A stretch of DNA of 64,000 nucleotides from Oncomelania hupensis (GCA_036898135.1 CM072511.1:75333990-75397989); one strand, 5' to 3'; counted from the stretch's first letter, positions 37,201-47,089 are shown. Numbers and translations: made by a program. The notes: a model not told the origin generated them from the sequence alone.

Positions 37201-37705
37201 TTGGCTGACAGTAACCATCCACTTTTCTTGGAATTTGACTCTCGACGGATAGACAGGAGTGGACGTTTTAGGGCACCAGTGGGAACATCAAATAGGTACA
37301 GGAACTCATTCATACCACTTGCCATTCAAGCACATAACAAACAAGTCGGTAGGTCTTACTAAACATACTCTACAATAGCATCCTGTATTATTTATTATTA
37401 TTACAACTCTCATGCAGCTTAGTTAGTTTAATTTTTTTTTTAAATTTAATAGTTTATATGTTTACACACTAATAAGTTTTAAATTCTCATATTTATCTGT
37501 TCTTACGTAAATCCGTTTTACTGCTTAATTGAAATATCTGCATTATGAAAATATGTCCATGTGTTTGAAGATCATTAATAATGTATAAATATTTATGTGT
37601 GTGTAAAAGAAGAATGAATGGACATGTTTAATTGACAGACAATGTAATTTCCATGCTTTTGGATTAATAAAGTAATATCTTATCTTATCTTATCTTATCT
37701 TAATT
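34270..37705 (+). mobile_element. Rex1/CR1-group LINE, apparently full coding capacity
   Basis: A GC-richer 5' leader (ACCGGTCGCTGCGCTCG) leads to one long frame and an AT-rich 3'UTR with AATAAAG. It ends in about five TATCT repeats (37675-37700). Pentanucleotide-type tails instead of poly-A fit the CR1/L2/Rex1 group. No clean target duplication was seen. It lies in the 31.8-kb oxidase intron, on the opposite strand. Confidence 0.88.
34378..37362 (+). CDS. LINE polyprotein: apurinic-type endonuclease plus reverse transcriptase
   Basis: A 994-residue uninterrupted frame. Residues 1-35 are hydrophobic (MLLVFLFCVLLVSVPSDA) like a signal or anchor, unusual for a LINE protein. Residues 70-95 are basic (KPRKRGKKGG). 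The endonuclease spans about 100-320 with IGNVRSITNKLDEL, SETWLN, GDFNQCS (about 256) and GRSDHDLVYL (about 304). The reverse transcriptase spans about 530-860: RKAAGPDKVTPKLLK, LRPVALTSVTMKVFEK, FDFSSAFNTM (about 668), GAPQGTVLAP (about 730), FADDTALSGL (about 761; the catalytic Asp pair is present) and YKYLGVVIDD. The C-terminus has the usual AVIGSIISFGISCWGG block. All key residues seem intact, so it may be active or recently inserted. The start could also be a later methionine near residue 72. Confidence 0.9.
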   Translation: MAVEMKVKIARMLLVFLFCVLLVSVPSDAVFVPVTGDSPVSPPLQKYSVQELLGLRESPLVVKPVLDLPNEMKPRKRGKKGGVRQRNKQRKYKPYLPSVLIGNVRSITNKLDELSANTKHFEEFRTPSLMCFSETWLNDKVSDTHVDIDGFSVFRGDRTKESGKKGGGGGVMVYVNKQWCHPNNITVKHRSCTPILEMLTISLRPYYLPREFSHVLVTVVYVRPDKTNATAASEEIASHILDLETKAPDAVKIITGDFNQCSLKKTLPKYQQYVTCPTRENAILDLFYTNIKDAYRCVPMPPLGRSDHDLVYLRPSYRPLVQRVRPMKRTVYKYNMESVEELQTCFETTDWSVFIDSAKNINEAVESVTDYIRYCEETIIPKKTVKIYANNKPYITKETKLTLNKKKQAYKDNLDKEAKKQIQKEINKDIRKGKEKYKEKIEEHFTENNIQRVWEGMGLMSGFKGKKGGSAQLGECTQEYVNDLNNFYCRFDCQDFSSQREQLREGIMGRKGEEGEVESQLVSEEDVSLAFTKLNTRKAAGPDKVTPKLLKTCANQLAGIFTVLFNMSFTQSVVPTLWKMSCIVPVPKKNPVKVFNDLRPVALTSVTMKVFEKFVLNKLYVLVSDFIDPLQFAYRSKRNVEDAVLFILNKMYSHLDNANSCVRLMFFDFSSAFNTMQCHSLVQKLAGMNVDVRTILWIFDYLTNRPQFVRVQNNSNSIVYNSNIVLTNTGAPQGTVLAPFLFSLYTADHRQKHESCPLIKFADDTALSGLITNNMDNMYRDEIDSFVNWCDSNFLDLNVSKTKEMIIDFRKGNKFDFNPIFIKGEEVERVHAYKYLGVVIDDRFTWNDNTKYIYKRLQSRMFCLRKLRSFNVKQEILQMFYTAVIGSIISFGISCWGGNVSQTEKRRLDKQIKNASGVVGRKQDDIATIHSRQVTKKLTAILADSNHPLFLEFDSRRIDRSGRFRAPVGTSNRYRNSFIPLAIQAHNKQVGRSY

Positions 37706-38600
37706 TACAACAAAAAAATAAAATAATAATAAAATAAATAAATCAAACTTAGAACCTGAACAAATAAATAAAATAAAAACCTCAATGATCAAGAGGTAAA
37801 GATTTGTAAAAGAAACTAGAAAGCAGCCAAAAAAATAATATTATAAAAATAAAGTATACATACACTCAAAAGTTTATAATTTATTAGCTACAAGTAAAAC
37901 ATATTGAATTTAAGTAGATGTATTGAAGAAATTCTCATAAAAAATTAAAATGAATGCAAACTGCAAACAAAACAAACAAAAATTGTACCGAGATTCCAGT
38001 AGGCCTATTCTAACCTAGATACTTTCAAGCCGATCTACCTTGCAGTAAGTTTTCCACAAGCCCAGCGCATAAGTAAAGATGAAGATACCATCTATAAATA
38101 GTGCACTACAGGGGAGGCAGCTTACAATGGACTAGGCCAACTCAGCATTGTTTAATGTTGATAGACCAGAACCCGGCCATTATTAATTATTTAAAGTTTG
38201 CTAACTTAAAATTATTTAAAATTTTCTTCACAGTAAATTATAACCATGGAAAAAAAATTTACTTCTATAACGTTAAACTGACCTATTTAAAATTAAATAA
38301 GGCCTATTAATTATAAGTTCCTAGTTCACAATGGCAGCCTACAGTACTGAGACTGGCTAAGCCTAGAGATCGTTGTGTGCGTGAAATGGTACCCTACTTC
38401 AAATTGTTATTCCAAAGTTGAACCGCAGTATTTTATAAAAAGATTAACACCATTTGACAGAGAAAACATTACAGATTGTAGGGGTGTATGTTTCAATATA
38501 AAAATAATTAAAACAACAACCTAACTTGTAAAACGAAAAAGGCCCATTTTCTTCCCTACATTTTCATCACTTCCAGCAATCGCATTCAAAAGAAACATGG
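37706..38600. other. AT-rich, no gene seen
   Basis: A-rich low-complexity DNA with AATAAAT phrases after the LINE tail. No coding signal. Confidence 0.5.
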
Positions 38601-38601
38601 T

Positions 38602-38790
38602 GGGGTCGGGTAGCTCAGTTGGTAGAGCGTCTTACTAGTAAGCGAAAGGTACCTGGTTCGAATCCCGGATTGGCCAATGAGTGACCATATTATTTTCCCC
38701 TTACCTTCAACTGGTTCGCTGGTGTTAGAATAATGTGACCAGTAGTCGCCTATACGCTTCGGTGTCGTGTGACTATAATCTACAGTTACA
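38602..38790 (+). mobile_element. tRNA-derived SINE (or tRNA pseudogene head)
   Basis: A strong A box TAGCTCAGTTGG (38611-38622) and B box GGTTCGAATCC (38655-38665) are correctly spaced. The anticodon-like loop CTAGTAA recalls tRNA-Thr(AGT). The anticodon stem does not pair and the acceptor stem is weak, so it is not a working tRNA gene. About 110 bp of non-tRNA body follows (GTGTCGTGTGACTATAATC). Confidence 0.65.
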
Positions 38791-39227
38791 AAAGAAACAT
38801 ACCAAAGTGTTCAGCAAGATGTCCTCTGATTGGTCACCAAATATCAAGGCAATCCAATCAAAATTGAGCTTGGAATTCCAGTTTAAAAATAGGTTCCCCA
38901 TCCGGGAAGCCAAGCAAAATGGTGCCATGCCTAGTAACCTCAAGCGGAGAGCATTTTAGCCCAGTCTATCAGCATTTTCTCATCAATAAACTCGCATTTA
39001 ATAACAAAAGTAACACTACTTTTTTATTTTGCCATTTATATACAACTTTTCTTCATAAAGTAATATAAAATATTGTTTAAATAAAAAACGATAGCTTGTT
39101 AAAGTGTACAACTGCACTCTAAGTGGAATTTTCTACTCCTCAAGCGGCCTGCATTGGACTAGCTACAACATAGTAATGAAAATTACAACTTTTGTAAATG
39201 CTGTTTTGCAGCTGTGTGCGTCTGGAA

Positions 39228-40640
39228 AAATAATAATAATAAAAATAATAATAATTAGCATTTGTAAGGCGCATACCCTGCGGATCTTGGCACGCACACA
39301 CCAACATTCATCTAATCATACATTCATGTTTTATACTAGACTAGACAGCATAGAAATGCATACACACATGCAGACACACGACACACACAAAAACAGAATA
39401 CTAAATGAAGAAAGAATGTAAATTACATAAAGTGCTGCTGAAAGAGAAAGGTTTTTATTTTGCTTTTAAAACTTTAAATTGAAGGAGAGTGACATCGGAA
39501 GGAAGAGAGTTCCAGAGCTGAGGTCCATAAACAGAAAAAGAGCAGAGACCATGTGATTTCCTTTTGTAGTGGCCTTGGCGGAGGAGTTGAGTATCGCTCG
39601 AAGAGCGAAGGGTGCGAGGAATGTACAGTGACTAACTCATTAAGATATTCGGGAGCTGATCCAGTAATGATATTGTAGCAAATACAGGCTGCTTTATAAT
39701 TTATGCAGTTTAAAACAGGTAACCAGTTATTCTTTATGCATTTTAAAACAGGTAACCGGTGAAGTTGAGCAAGAGAGGGGTGCATGGTTGTTTTCGATTT
39801 GACTTCAAAACAAGCCTCACAGCAGCGTTCTGAACTTTTGAAGGGGTGCTAGGGTAGAGTCATTGCAGCCAATAAGTAAAGAGTTGCAATAGTCTATTCT
39901 GGACAGTACACGAAGTAACTAGTGTTTTTGTGGCATCTACAATGAGGAAGTGATGGATGGAACTGATTTGCCTTAATTTGAAATAGCACATTTGGCATAC
40001 TTTTGAAATGTGATCATTCATTGAAAGCTCAGAATCAAGGATAACTCCTAAATTTCTGGTCAGAATAGTGAACAGTGGAAGATCCAATGGTAAGAGAAGG
40101 GGCAGAGATAGGAGTTGCACTTGGGAAAAGGAGAGCTTCTGTCTTGTCATTCAGTCTGAGCATGTTGTTTGTCATCCATGTCTTAATATCAGTAGTACAG
40201 TCACGTAGTGTGTCCGTCACAAGGCTTTGCAAACTTTTGAAGTTGTGCATCATCAGAAAAAAAGATGATCAACAAAGTGTTGCTTGATGACAAAGGATAA
40301 TGGAGTGGTATACAGCACGAACAAAACAGGACCCAAGACAGAGCCTTGCGGGACACTAAAAAAGAGAGGAGAAGCAGCAGAGGAAGAATTGTTGACAGAT
40401 ACATACTGAGAACGGTTTTGTAAGTACGATGAGAACCAATGAAGAGCTGTGGACTGAATGCCAAACAGACTCTCAAGGCAAGATGGTATGATCTATCATG
40501 TCGAAACGCAGCAGAATTGTCCAGAAGAAGAAGAACAGAGATGTTGTCATGGTCAAATGCAGAAAGAATATCATTGCAAACACGCAGATAATTTGAATGA
40601 CTTGCCATCTTGTTTATCATGCTTCAGATCATTTGGAAAT
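39228..40640 (-). mobile_element. L2-like LINE, degenerate 5'-truncated copy
   Basis: The 3' end at 39228 shows ATT/AAT repeats and GCGCCTTACAAATGC (minus), the L2-type terminal stem. Minus-strand coding pieces follow: FLCLWTSALEL at the C-terminus, HRLPVLKCI, YKAACICYNIITGSAPEYL, ILTRNLGVILDSELSMNDHI, DIKTWMTNNMLRLNDKTEAL and, past a frameshift, FFSDDAQLQKF (catalytic FADD changed to FSDD). Then come SRKALSWVLFCSC (from PQGSVLGP) and LLLDNSAAF. Inactive. Confidence 0.82.
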
Positions 40641-41380
40641 TAATTTTTTGAGTCAATGATTCTAATTTTTCATTCAATATATTGCAAGTGTAGCTGAAAT
40701 GTGAATACAAGATACTGGCTTGGAGAAGAATACAAAATTCCCCATCTTGAGCGTTTGTAGTATGTTGCTCCATTTTTGATCATTAAATGTGTGTGTGCGT
40801 GGGTGTGGGTGCAATAAAGAAGAAGAATGTATTTCAACTTTTATATATTTAGTATTAAATTTGACTGCATTTCATTGCCCAGAAGTAAAAACCCATACAG
40901 GGTTCGTACTGAATCAACAAAACAAAATTCCCCAACCTTTTCCCAACCCATGAGTAAAATTTCCCAACCATAGTCGGCATATAATAAAGATCAGATATCG
41001 AAACACATTTTTTTTTTTTTAACAGCTTTAGGAAAATTCTTTTTTTTATTTGCAGTAAGCTTAAAATACACCAAACTTTCACTTAATGAGTTAATCCAAA
41101 ACGTTCAAACAAATTTTAAATTTTTTTTTATAAAAATGTCTAGTTTTATATATTGTAAGCTTAAAATTTACAAGATCACAATCACAATGACAGTCATGGT
41201 TATATTAGATAGAAACTTTCACTTAATCCAAAACATTATTGATTTAAAAAAATCTTTTTAAAAAAGCTTAAGAAAAATGTCTTTTGTTATTTGCAGTAAG
41301 CTTAAAATTATAAAAACAATTTATATAGTCAACATCATACTCATCACAGACATTGTAGGAGAGCCTGGCTCTTTTCCGCT

Positions 41381-43981
41381 ATGTCTTTATTTACACTGGC
41401 TATTTCAGCCTGTATATTTTCATATGAAAATATACAGGCGGTCCTTGACCAAGTGCCGAAGAAGGACATAGTCATAGTGCAAGGCGACTGGAATGCCAAG
41501 GTTGGCCAAGATGCGCACCGCAACTGGGGAGACACATGCGGACCCCACTGCAACAACGAGACAAATGACAGGGGTCTGAGGCTATTGGAGTTTGCCAGAT
41601 ACAACAATCTGGTACTGGCAAACACGCTTGGTCTCCACAAAAAATCCAGACGATGGACATGGCACAGTCCCGGCGGGGAACATCACAACCAGATCGACTA
41701 CATCATGGTCAAGAAACGCTTCAGATCAAGCATCAACATTGGCAGGACACGCACTTTTCCAGGAGCAGACATTGGAAGTGACCACGATCTCGTGATGATG
41801 TCTTTCCGGCTCCATTTGAAGAGAGTAAATACAGCAAAGTGCACTAGGCTGAAGTTCGACCTGGACAAACTGCAAGACCCGGAGGTGGCAAAAATATTTC
41901 AGGCCACAATTGGAGGGAAATTTGCACCACTGCTTATTTTGGGGGCAGGCGAAGTAGATGTCAACACCATGACCAATACCTTCAACTCAGCTGTAACAGA
42001 TGCCGCCACTGAGATCCTTGGCAAGCACCGACCAAAGAAGAAGCCGTGGATCACACCTGAACTTTTGGATCTGTGTGATAAACGAAGAGAGTTAAAAAAG
42101 AAAAAGAACACCTCACAGGGAGCTGATGTCTACCGAAAAATCAACAATGACATCCGAAAAGGCATGCGCACAGCAAAGGAGAACTGGATAGAAGATCAAT
42201 GCCAGGAAATAGAGAACAATCTGAACAAGAACAACAGCAAGAAGGCCTACCAGACTGTGAAGCGGCTGACAAGTGTTAAACAGCCCAAAGTCTCCACTAT
42301 CCAAAGCAAGTCTGGCATTTGCCTTACAGAAGAACAAGAAGTCTTGGACAGATGGACAGAGTACTGCTCTGACCTTTACAACCATACACCAAATGGAGAC
42401 CCATCAGTTCTAGCATGTCCCGAGAGCAGAGAAGAAGAAGAAATCCTCCCAATTCTCCGGGAAGAAGTTGAGGCAGCAGTGCAATCGCTGAAGAAAGGGA
42501 AGTCAGCGGGAGTGGACAACATACCAGCGGAACTGCTACAAGCAGGAGGAGAAGCGATGACTGATGCTCTCACCACTATCTGTAACAAGATCTGGCAGAG
42601 TGGGGAATGGCCTACACCATGGACCCAGTCGCTTGTCATCACTCTTCCTAAAAAAGGTAACCTTCAGGAGTGTGAAAACTACCGCACCATCAGCCTCATC
42701 AGCCATCCCAGCAAGGTCCTCCTGAAAATAATACTCAACAGGTTGAAACCACAAGCTGAACAAATCATAGCTGAAGAACAAGCAGGATTCATGGCAGGGC
42801 GAAGTACCACTGAACAGATTTTCAACCTCAGAATAATCTGTGAGAAATACCTACAGCACCAACAACATCTATATCATGTGTTCATAGACTTCAAGAAGGC
42901 ATTTGACCGAGTCTGGCATGCAGCTCTATGGGCAACCATGAAAGTGTACAACATCAGCCCTAAAATCATAGAAGTCATCAAAAGCCTGTATGACAAGGCT
43001 ACCAGTGCAGTCCTCCATAACAGCGTCATCGGGAACTGGTTCAGAACAACAATCGGTGTGCGTCAAGGATGCCTACTCTCTCCAACACTCTTCAACATCT
43101 TCCTAGAGCGCATCATGTCAGATGCTCTTGCAGATCACGAAGGCACAGTCAGCATAGGGGGCAGAGCAATCTTCAATCTTCGTTTTGCGGATGATATTGA
43201 TGGATTGGCTGGAGAGGAACAAGAACTTGAACAGCTTGTACAGAGGCTTGACACCACCTCCAGAGCTTATGGAATGGAAATAAGTGCAGAGAAGACCAAA
43301 ATGATGACCAACAACACCAATGGCATCAACACGGACATCAAAGTACAAGGCCAATCCCTCAACACAGTGCACAGCTTCAAATATTTAGGAGCCATTGTGT
43401 CAGACAATGGGTCTCGACAGGAAGTCCTCTCCAGGATCGCACAAACAACTGCTGCCCTGACAAGGTTGAAGCCCATTTGGAAAGACAGAACCATCAGTCT
43501 ACATTCCAAAGTAAGACTGCTGCGATCTCTGGTCATCTCCATCTTCCTATATGCTTGCGAAGCATGGACCCTCACAGCAGATCTCCAACGAAGAATACAA
43601 AGCATGGAGATGAGGTGTTACAGAAGACTTCTGTGCATTTCCTATACCCAACACATCACCAACGTTGAAGTCCGACAGACCATCACACAAGCCATTGGAC
43701 AACACGATGACCTGCTCACAGTGGTGAAGAAACGGAAACTCCGATGGTATGGCCACGTCACCAGATCATCAGGCCTTGCAAAGACCATTCTGCAAGGCAC
43801 AGTGCAAGGAGGTAGAAGAAGGGGGAGACCGAAAAAGAGGTGGGAGGACAACATTCGAGAATGGACTGGTTTGACACTGAGCGAAGCCATGAGGGCTGCT
43901 GAGGACAGAGAAAGATGGAGTATGCTGGTTAAGCGATCATCTGTGGTGCCCCTACGACCTTCGGGTTATGGGACAGGATAG
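41381..43981 (+). CDS. RTE-like LINE ORF: partial endonuclease plus reverse transcriptase
   Basis: An 866-residue open frame; about the first 15 residues are flanking sequence, so the real element starts near 41424. The endonuclease C-terminal two-thirds is present: GDWNAKVGQDAH (about residue 36), DYIMVKKRFRSS, GSDHDLVMMS (about 131). Its N-terminal part with the metal-binding Asn/Glu is missing. The RT has KSAGVDNIPAELLQAGGEA (about 373), FIDFKKAFDRVWH (about 501), GVRQGCLLSPTLFNIF (about 558) and RFADDIDGLAGEEQ (about 601). The C-terminal domain has LRWYGHVTRSS and GGRRRGRPKKRWEDNI. The family name is inferred from motif style. No frameshifts, so the copy is young but cannot have a complete endonuclease. 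Confidence 0.88.
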   Translation: MSLFTLAISACIFSYENIQAVLDQVPKKDIVIVQGDWNAKVGQDAHRNWGDTCGPHCNNETNDRGLRLLEFARYNNLVLANTLGLHKKSRRWTWHSPGGEHHNQIDYIMVKKRFRSSINIGRTRTFPGADIGSDHDLVMMSFRLHLKRVNTAKCTRLKFDLDKLQDPEVAKIFQATIGGKFAPLLILGAGEVDVNTMTNTFNSAVTDAATEILGKHRPKKKPWITPELLDLCDKRRELKKKKNTSQGADVYRKINNDIRKGMRTAKENWIEDQCQEIENNLNKNNSKKAYQTVKRLTSVKQPKVSTIQSKSGICLTEEQEVLDRWTEYCSDLYNHTPNGDPSVLACPESREEEEILPILREEVEAAVQSLKKGKSAGVDNIPAELLQAGGEAMTDALTTICNKIWQSGEWPTPWTQSLVITLPKKGNLQECENYRTISLISHPSKVLLKIILNRLKPQAEQIIAEEQAGFMAGRSTTEQIFNLRIICEKYLQHQQHLYHVFIDFKKAFDRVWHAALWATMKVYNISPKIIEVIKSLYDKATSAVLHNSVIGNWFRTTIGVRQGCLLSPTLFNIFLERIMSDALADHEGTVSIGGRAIFNLRFADDIDGLAGEEQELEQLVQRLDTTSRAYGMEISAEKTKMMTNNTNGINTDIKVQGQSLNTVHSFKYLGAIVSDNGSRQEVLSRIAQTTAALTRLKPIWKDRTISLHSKVRLLRSLVISIFLYACEAWTLTADLQRRIQSMEMRCYRRLLCISYTQHITNVEVRQTITQAIGQHDDLLTVVKKRKLRWYGHVTRSSGLAKTILQGTVQGGRRRGRPKKRWEDNIREWTGLTLSEAMRAAEDRERWSMLVKRSSVVPLRPSGYGTG

Positions 43982-43993
43982 GGACAGGATAGG
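41412..43993 (+). mobile_element. RTE-like LINE, best-preserved copy
   Basis: A 10-bp target duplication ATTTCAGCCT flanks it (41402-41411 and 43994-44003). The 3' tail is GGATAGGGACAGGATAGG, the family's pentanucleotide tail. The 5' junction is a fold-back palindrome (see findings). Inserted into the hAT-like element. Confidence 0.88.
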
Positions 43994-44089
43994 ATTTCAG
44001 CCTTCTTTTTAGTTGCCCTTCGTCTCAGGGCATTAGATTGAGAGAGCAGAGATAGAGCACTAAGTCGTTCCGCTTCATCAGCCCTAGCT

Positions 44090-45635
44090 ATCCTATCCTA
44101 TCCTATCCTGTCCCGTAACCCGAAGGTCGTAGGGGCACCACAGATGATCGTTTAACCAGCATACTCCATCTTTCTCTGTCCTCAGCAGCCCTGATGGCTT
44201 CGCTCAGTGTCAAACCAGTCCATTCTCGAATGTTGTCCTCCCACCTCTTTTTCGGTCTCCCTCTCAGAGGTGCCAACCAGTACGGATTGACCGTATTTAA
44301 TTCCGGCGAAGTGAATTAAATACGGAAATACGGTAGCTTTTATAAAAATACGGAGGAAAAGTTGCCGATCGTTTATCTTTGCCAGCGGTGCTTCTGTAAC
44401 GGTTTCTGGTCTCATAATACTAGTACTCCTGCACTCACTGAACGTCGCTGTGTTCAACAAGCTGATTTTCATGGTGAATTTATAGTAAAACAAGTGTGGT
44501 GTTCAACAAGCTGATTTTTATCGTGATTTTAGAGGATTGAAAATAGCCTTCTGTTTCAGAGGGAAGCCTGTCGTTACTTTATAGTGTCATAGGCTAGGTT
44601 TTGCGAGGAAAAAAACAAACTGACAAGTGTTAAAAAATACTGACAAACGGGTCCGGAAATACTGACAAGAAGATTAGGGGGTTGGCACCTCTGCCCTCTT
44701 CTTCTACCTCCTTGCACTGTGCCTTGCAGAATAGTCTTTGCAAGGCCTGATGATCTGGTGACGTGGCCGTACCATCGGAGTTTCCGTTTCTTCACCACTG
44801 TTAGCAGGTCATCGTGTTGTCCAATGGCTTGTGTGATGGTCTGTCGGACTTCGTCGTTGGTGATGTGCTGGGTATAGGAAATGCCCAGAAGTCTTCTGTA
44901 GCACCTCATCTCCATGCTTTGTATTCTTCGTTGGAGATCTGCTGTGAGGGTCCATGCTTCGCAAGCATATAGGAAGATGGAGATGACAAGGGAGCGCAGC
45001 AGTCTTACTTTGGAATGTAGACTGATGGTCCTGTCTTTCCAAATGGGCTTCAGCCTTGTCAGGGCAGCAGTTGTTTGTGCGATCCTGGAGAGGACTTCCT
45101 GTCGGGACCCATTGTCTGATACAATGGCTCTTAAATATTTGAAGCTATGCACTGTGTTGAGGGATTGGCCTTGGACTTTGATGTCCGTATTGATGCCATT
45201 GGTGTTGTTGGTCATCATTTTGGTCTTCTCTGCACTTATTTCCATTCCATAGGCTCTGGAGGTGGTGTCAAGCCTCTGTACCAGCTGTTCAAGTTCTTGT
45301 TCCTCTCCAACCAATCCATCAATGTCATCTGCAAAACGAAGATTCGAGATTGCTCTACCCCCTATGCTGACTGTGCCTCATGGTCTGCAAGAGCATCTGA
45401 CATGATGCGCTCTAGGAAGATGTTGAAGAGTGTTGGAGAGAGTAGGCATCCTTGACGCACACCGATTGTTGTTCTGAACCAGTTCCCGATGGCGCTGTTG
45501 TGGAAGACTGCACTGGTAGCCTTGTCATTCAGGCTTTTGATGACTTCAATAATTTTAGGGCTGATGTTGTACACTTTCATTGTTGCCCATAGAGCTGCTT
45601 GCCAGACTCGGTCAAACGCCTTCTTGAAGTCTATG
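44090..45635 (-). mobile_element. RTE-like LINE, 5'-truncated copy, tail-to-tail with the previous one
   Basis: It starts with an (ATCCT) tail preceded by AGCCCTAGCT (44080-44089), which recurs at 45652-45661 and is a likely target duplication. The minus-strand 246-residue frame holds MVGEEQELEQLVQRLDTTSR through GGRRRG and is nearly identical to the same part of the 41.4-kb copy. The RT is cut just before FKKAFDRVW. A TIR transposon interrupts its 3' end at 44265-44693. Confidence 0.88.
44265..44693. mobile_element. DNA transposon with CAGAGGTGCCAACC ends and 6-bp target duplication
   Basis: A 14-bp perfect inverted repeat with CCCTCT duplicated at 44259-44264 and 44694-44699. Removing it restores the LINE reading CGGTCTCCCTCTTCTTC. 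It is 429 bp, with TACGGATTGACCGTATTT and AATACGGAAATACGG near the left end and GTTCAACAAGCTGATTTT repeated at about 44454 and 44501. Non-coding. Confidence 0.88.
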
Positions 45636-45639
45636 CCCT

Positions 45640-46480
45640 ATAGCTGCCCTCAAGCCCTAGCTGCCCTGCAGCCCTAGCTGCCCTGCAGCCCTAGCTGCAG
45701 CCTCCAAACTAGTGATGTCCTCTTGAAGGTGCTGTCTCTTAGCCTTAAGCATATCCACCTCCTCAGTCGCAGCCTTTCTTTTTTGTGCTCTCATCTCTGT
45801 GGCATGTTTCTCCCTCTCGTCCTCCAGATAGGCATGGTACTTACTCCTAGATGAAGATGCATATACCAGCATCTCTTTAGTTACTGCAACTTCGTCAGGG
45901 CCACCAGCTCTTCTTATTTTATCTAACACCAGCCGCCTGGCAACTAGATTATTTTTCTTTAGGTTCTCCACCATGGTCATCTTGTTAATGCTGAACCCCC
46001 TCTCTACTGTCGCCTGGCCATGGCTGAGGATCAGCAGCTGCTGGACTACATCCCAGAGAAGAGAGAGCTCCTTTCGACCAGCCAGATGTTTGAAAAACAG
46101 TTCATCTACTTGGTCATTGCTTGGGTCGAAGTTTTGAAACGGTCATTGCTTGGGTCGAAGGTTTGAAACTGTAGTATGCTGTTTTCTGACAGCACACTTT
46201 CACGAAATCGCCTGAACTGGGACTTGATTTGATCGCAGTTGACTTCTTTTACTCTTTCAGCATCACAGAGAATTCTTAGTGACAGCTCCAGTTGTTTCAA
46301 ATTCAGACAAGCCTTCTTCTGACAGAAGCAGCTTAGGACTCATCCATGCTAAATTTCTAACAATTTGATATTTAATTGGGGCTTTGTCCATGATCTTTTT
46401 AACTATAGCCAGGAGAAAATCACGGCATTCCATCTTAAAAGTTTGACAAGCCTTTTCAGTTGCCCCATTCTTGATGGTGG
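45640..46480 (-). pseudogene. hAT-like transposase, C-terminal part
   Basis: In order on the minus strand: KMECRDFLLAIVKKIMDKAP, IKYQIVRNLAWMSPKLLL, NCDQIKSQFRRFRESVL, KELSLLWDVVQQLLILSHGQ, ATVERGFSIN (the hAT dimerisation-type block), then LVARRLVLDKIR and a charged coiled tail (EMRAQKRKAATEEVDMLKAK, QHLQEDITSLEAAARAAG). Frames shift between blocks. A 29-bp direct duplication lies at about 46111-46168. A 16-18-bp GC-rich array (CCCTAGCTGCCCTGCAG) follows the C-terminus at 45650-45700. The N-terminal zinc finger is not visible. Inactive. Confidence 0.65.
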
Positions 46481-46499
46481 TTTTTGAGCATGTAATTGT

Positions 46500-46900
46500 A
46501 AATGAGACATTAAAGATTCCGAGAGAATAAGAAAGAAAATATTTAATAGCTTTGAATTTAAGAAAGTAAATAAAATATTATTTTAAAAAATTTAAAAAAT
46601 ATTAAAATCTGTAAAGGTCTTTAGGAAGATAACTGTGAAAAAAAAACAATCTGCCAAAAAAAAAAAAGGTAATTCAAAAACCGTTCCCTAAAAAAATTAA
46701 GATTTCAAAGATAGTTTTCTTTATTTTCAAAATTGTATGCTATAATAAATTGAATAATGAATGTTAACAAATAATTATAACAATTTTAAAAAAGGTCAAA
46801 ACTAAATATTATGAAAATTTCTTATGGATTTGGATAGAAAAATACGTTTTTCTTTATGCAAAATGTTATGGTCAGTGCATGTGTTTGACATGTATGAAAA
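46500..46900. other. AT-rich interior of the hAT-like element
   Basis: Poly-A/T-rich spacer between the transposase remnant and the subterminal repeats; no coding signal. Confidence 0.5.
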
Positions 46901-47089
46901 AACCAAAATCTCTTGTTGCCAGCCAAAACGAATTTTCCCAAACTTTCCCAACCTGATGCCATTTTTCCCAGACTTTCCCAACTGGGAAAAGGGTACCTCA
47001 GTTTTCCCAAACTTTCCCAACCGCGTACGAACCCTGCCATATTATTTTCAAGTGGTGAAAATAACAAATTCATAAGTAAATTTGCTTAC

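Larger units (their letters stand above)
40898..47036. mobile_element. hAT-like DNA transposon, composite, carrying two RTE LINEs
   Basis: Ends CAGGGTTCGTAC (40898) and GTACGAACCCTG (to 47036) are a 12-bp inverted repeat with a 5-bp duplication CCATA (40893-40897 and 47037-47041). Subterminal TTTCCCAACC-type repeats crowd both ends: three at about 40928-40970 and about six at 46932-47022. A hAT-like transposase remnant lies at 45640-46480. Two RTE LINEs (41412-43993 and 44090-45635), plus a further transposon in the second, are inserted. Without them the element is about 2 kb. A 5-bp duplication would fit a hAT5-type group; that is inference. Confidence 0.75.

Noticed and set aside
38602..38680. 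Possible functional tRNA-Thr gene
   Set aside because: A and B boxes are good, but the anticodon stem does not pair and the acceptor stem is weak; a SINE head fits better.
46824..47075. Frames with repeated FPNFPN-type residues
   Set aside because: They come from non-coding TTTCCCAAC subterminal repeats of the hAT-like element.
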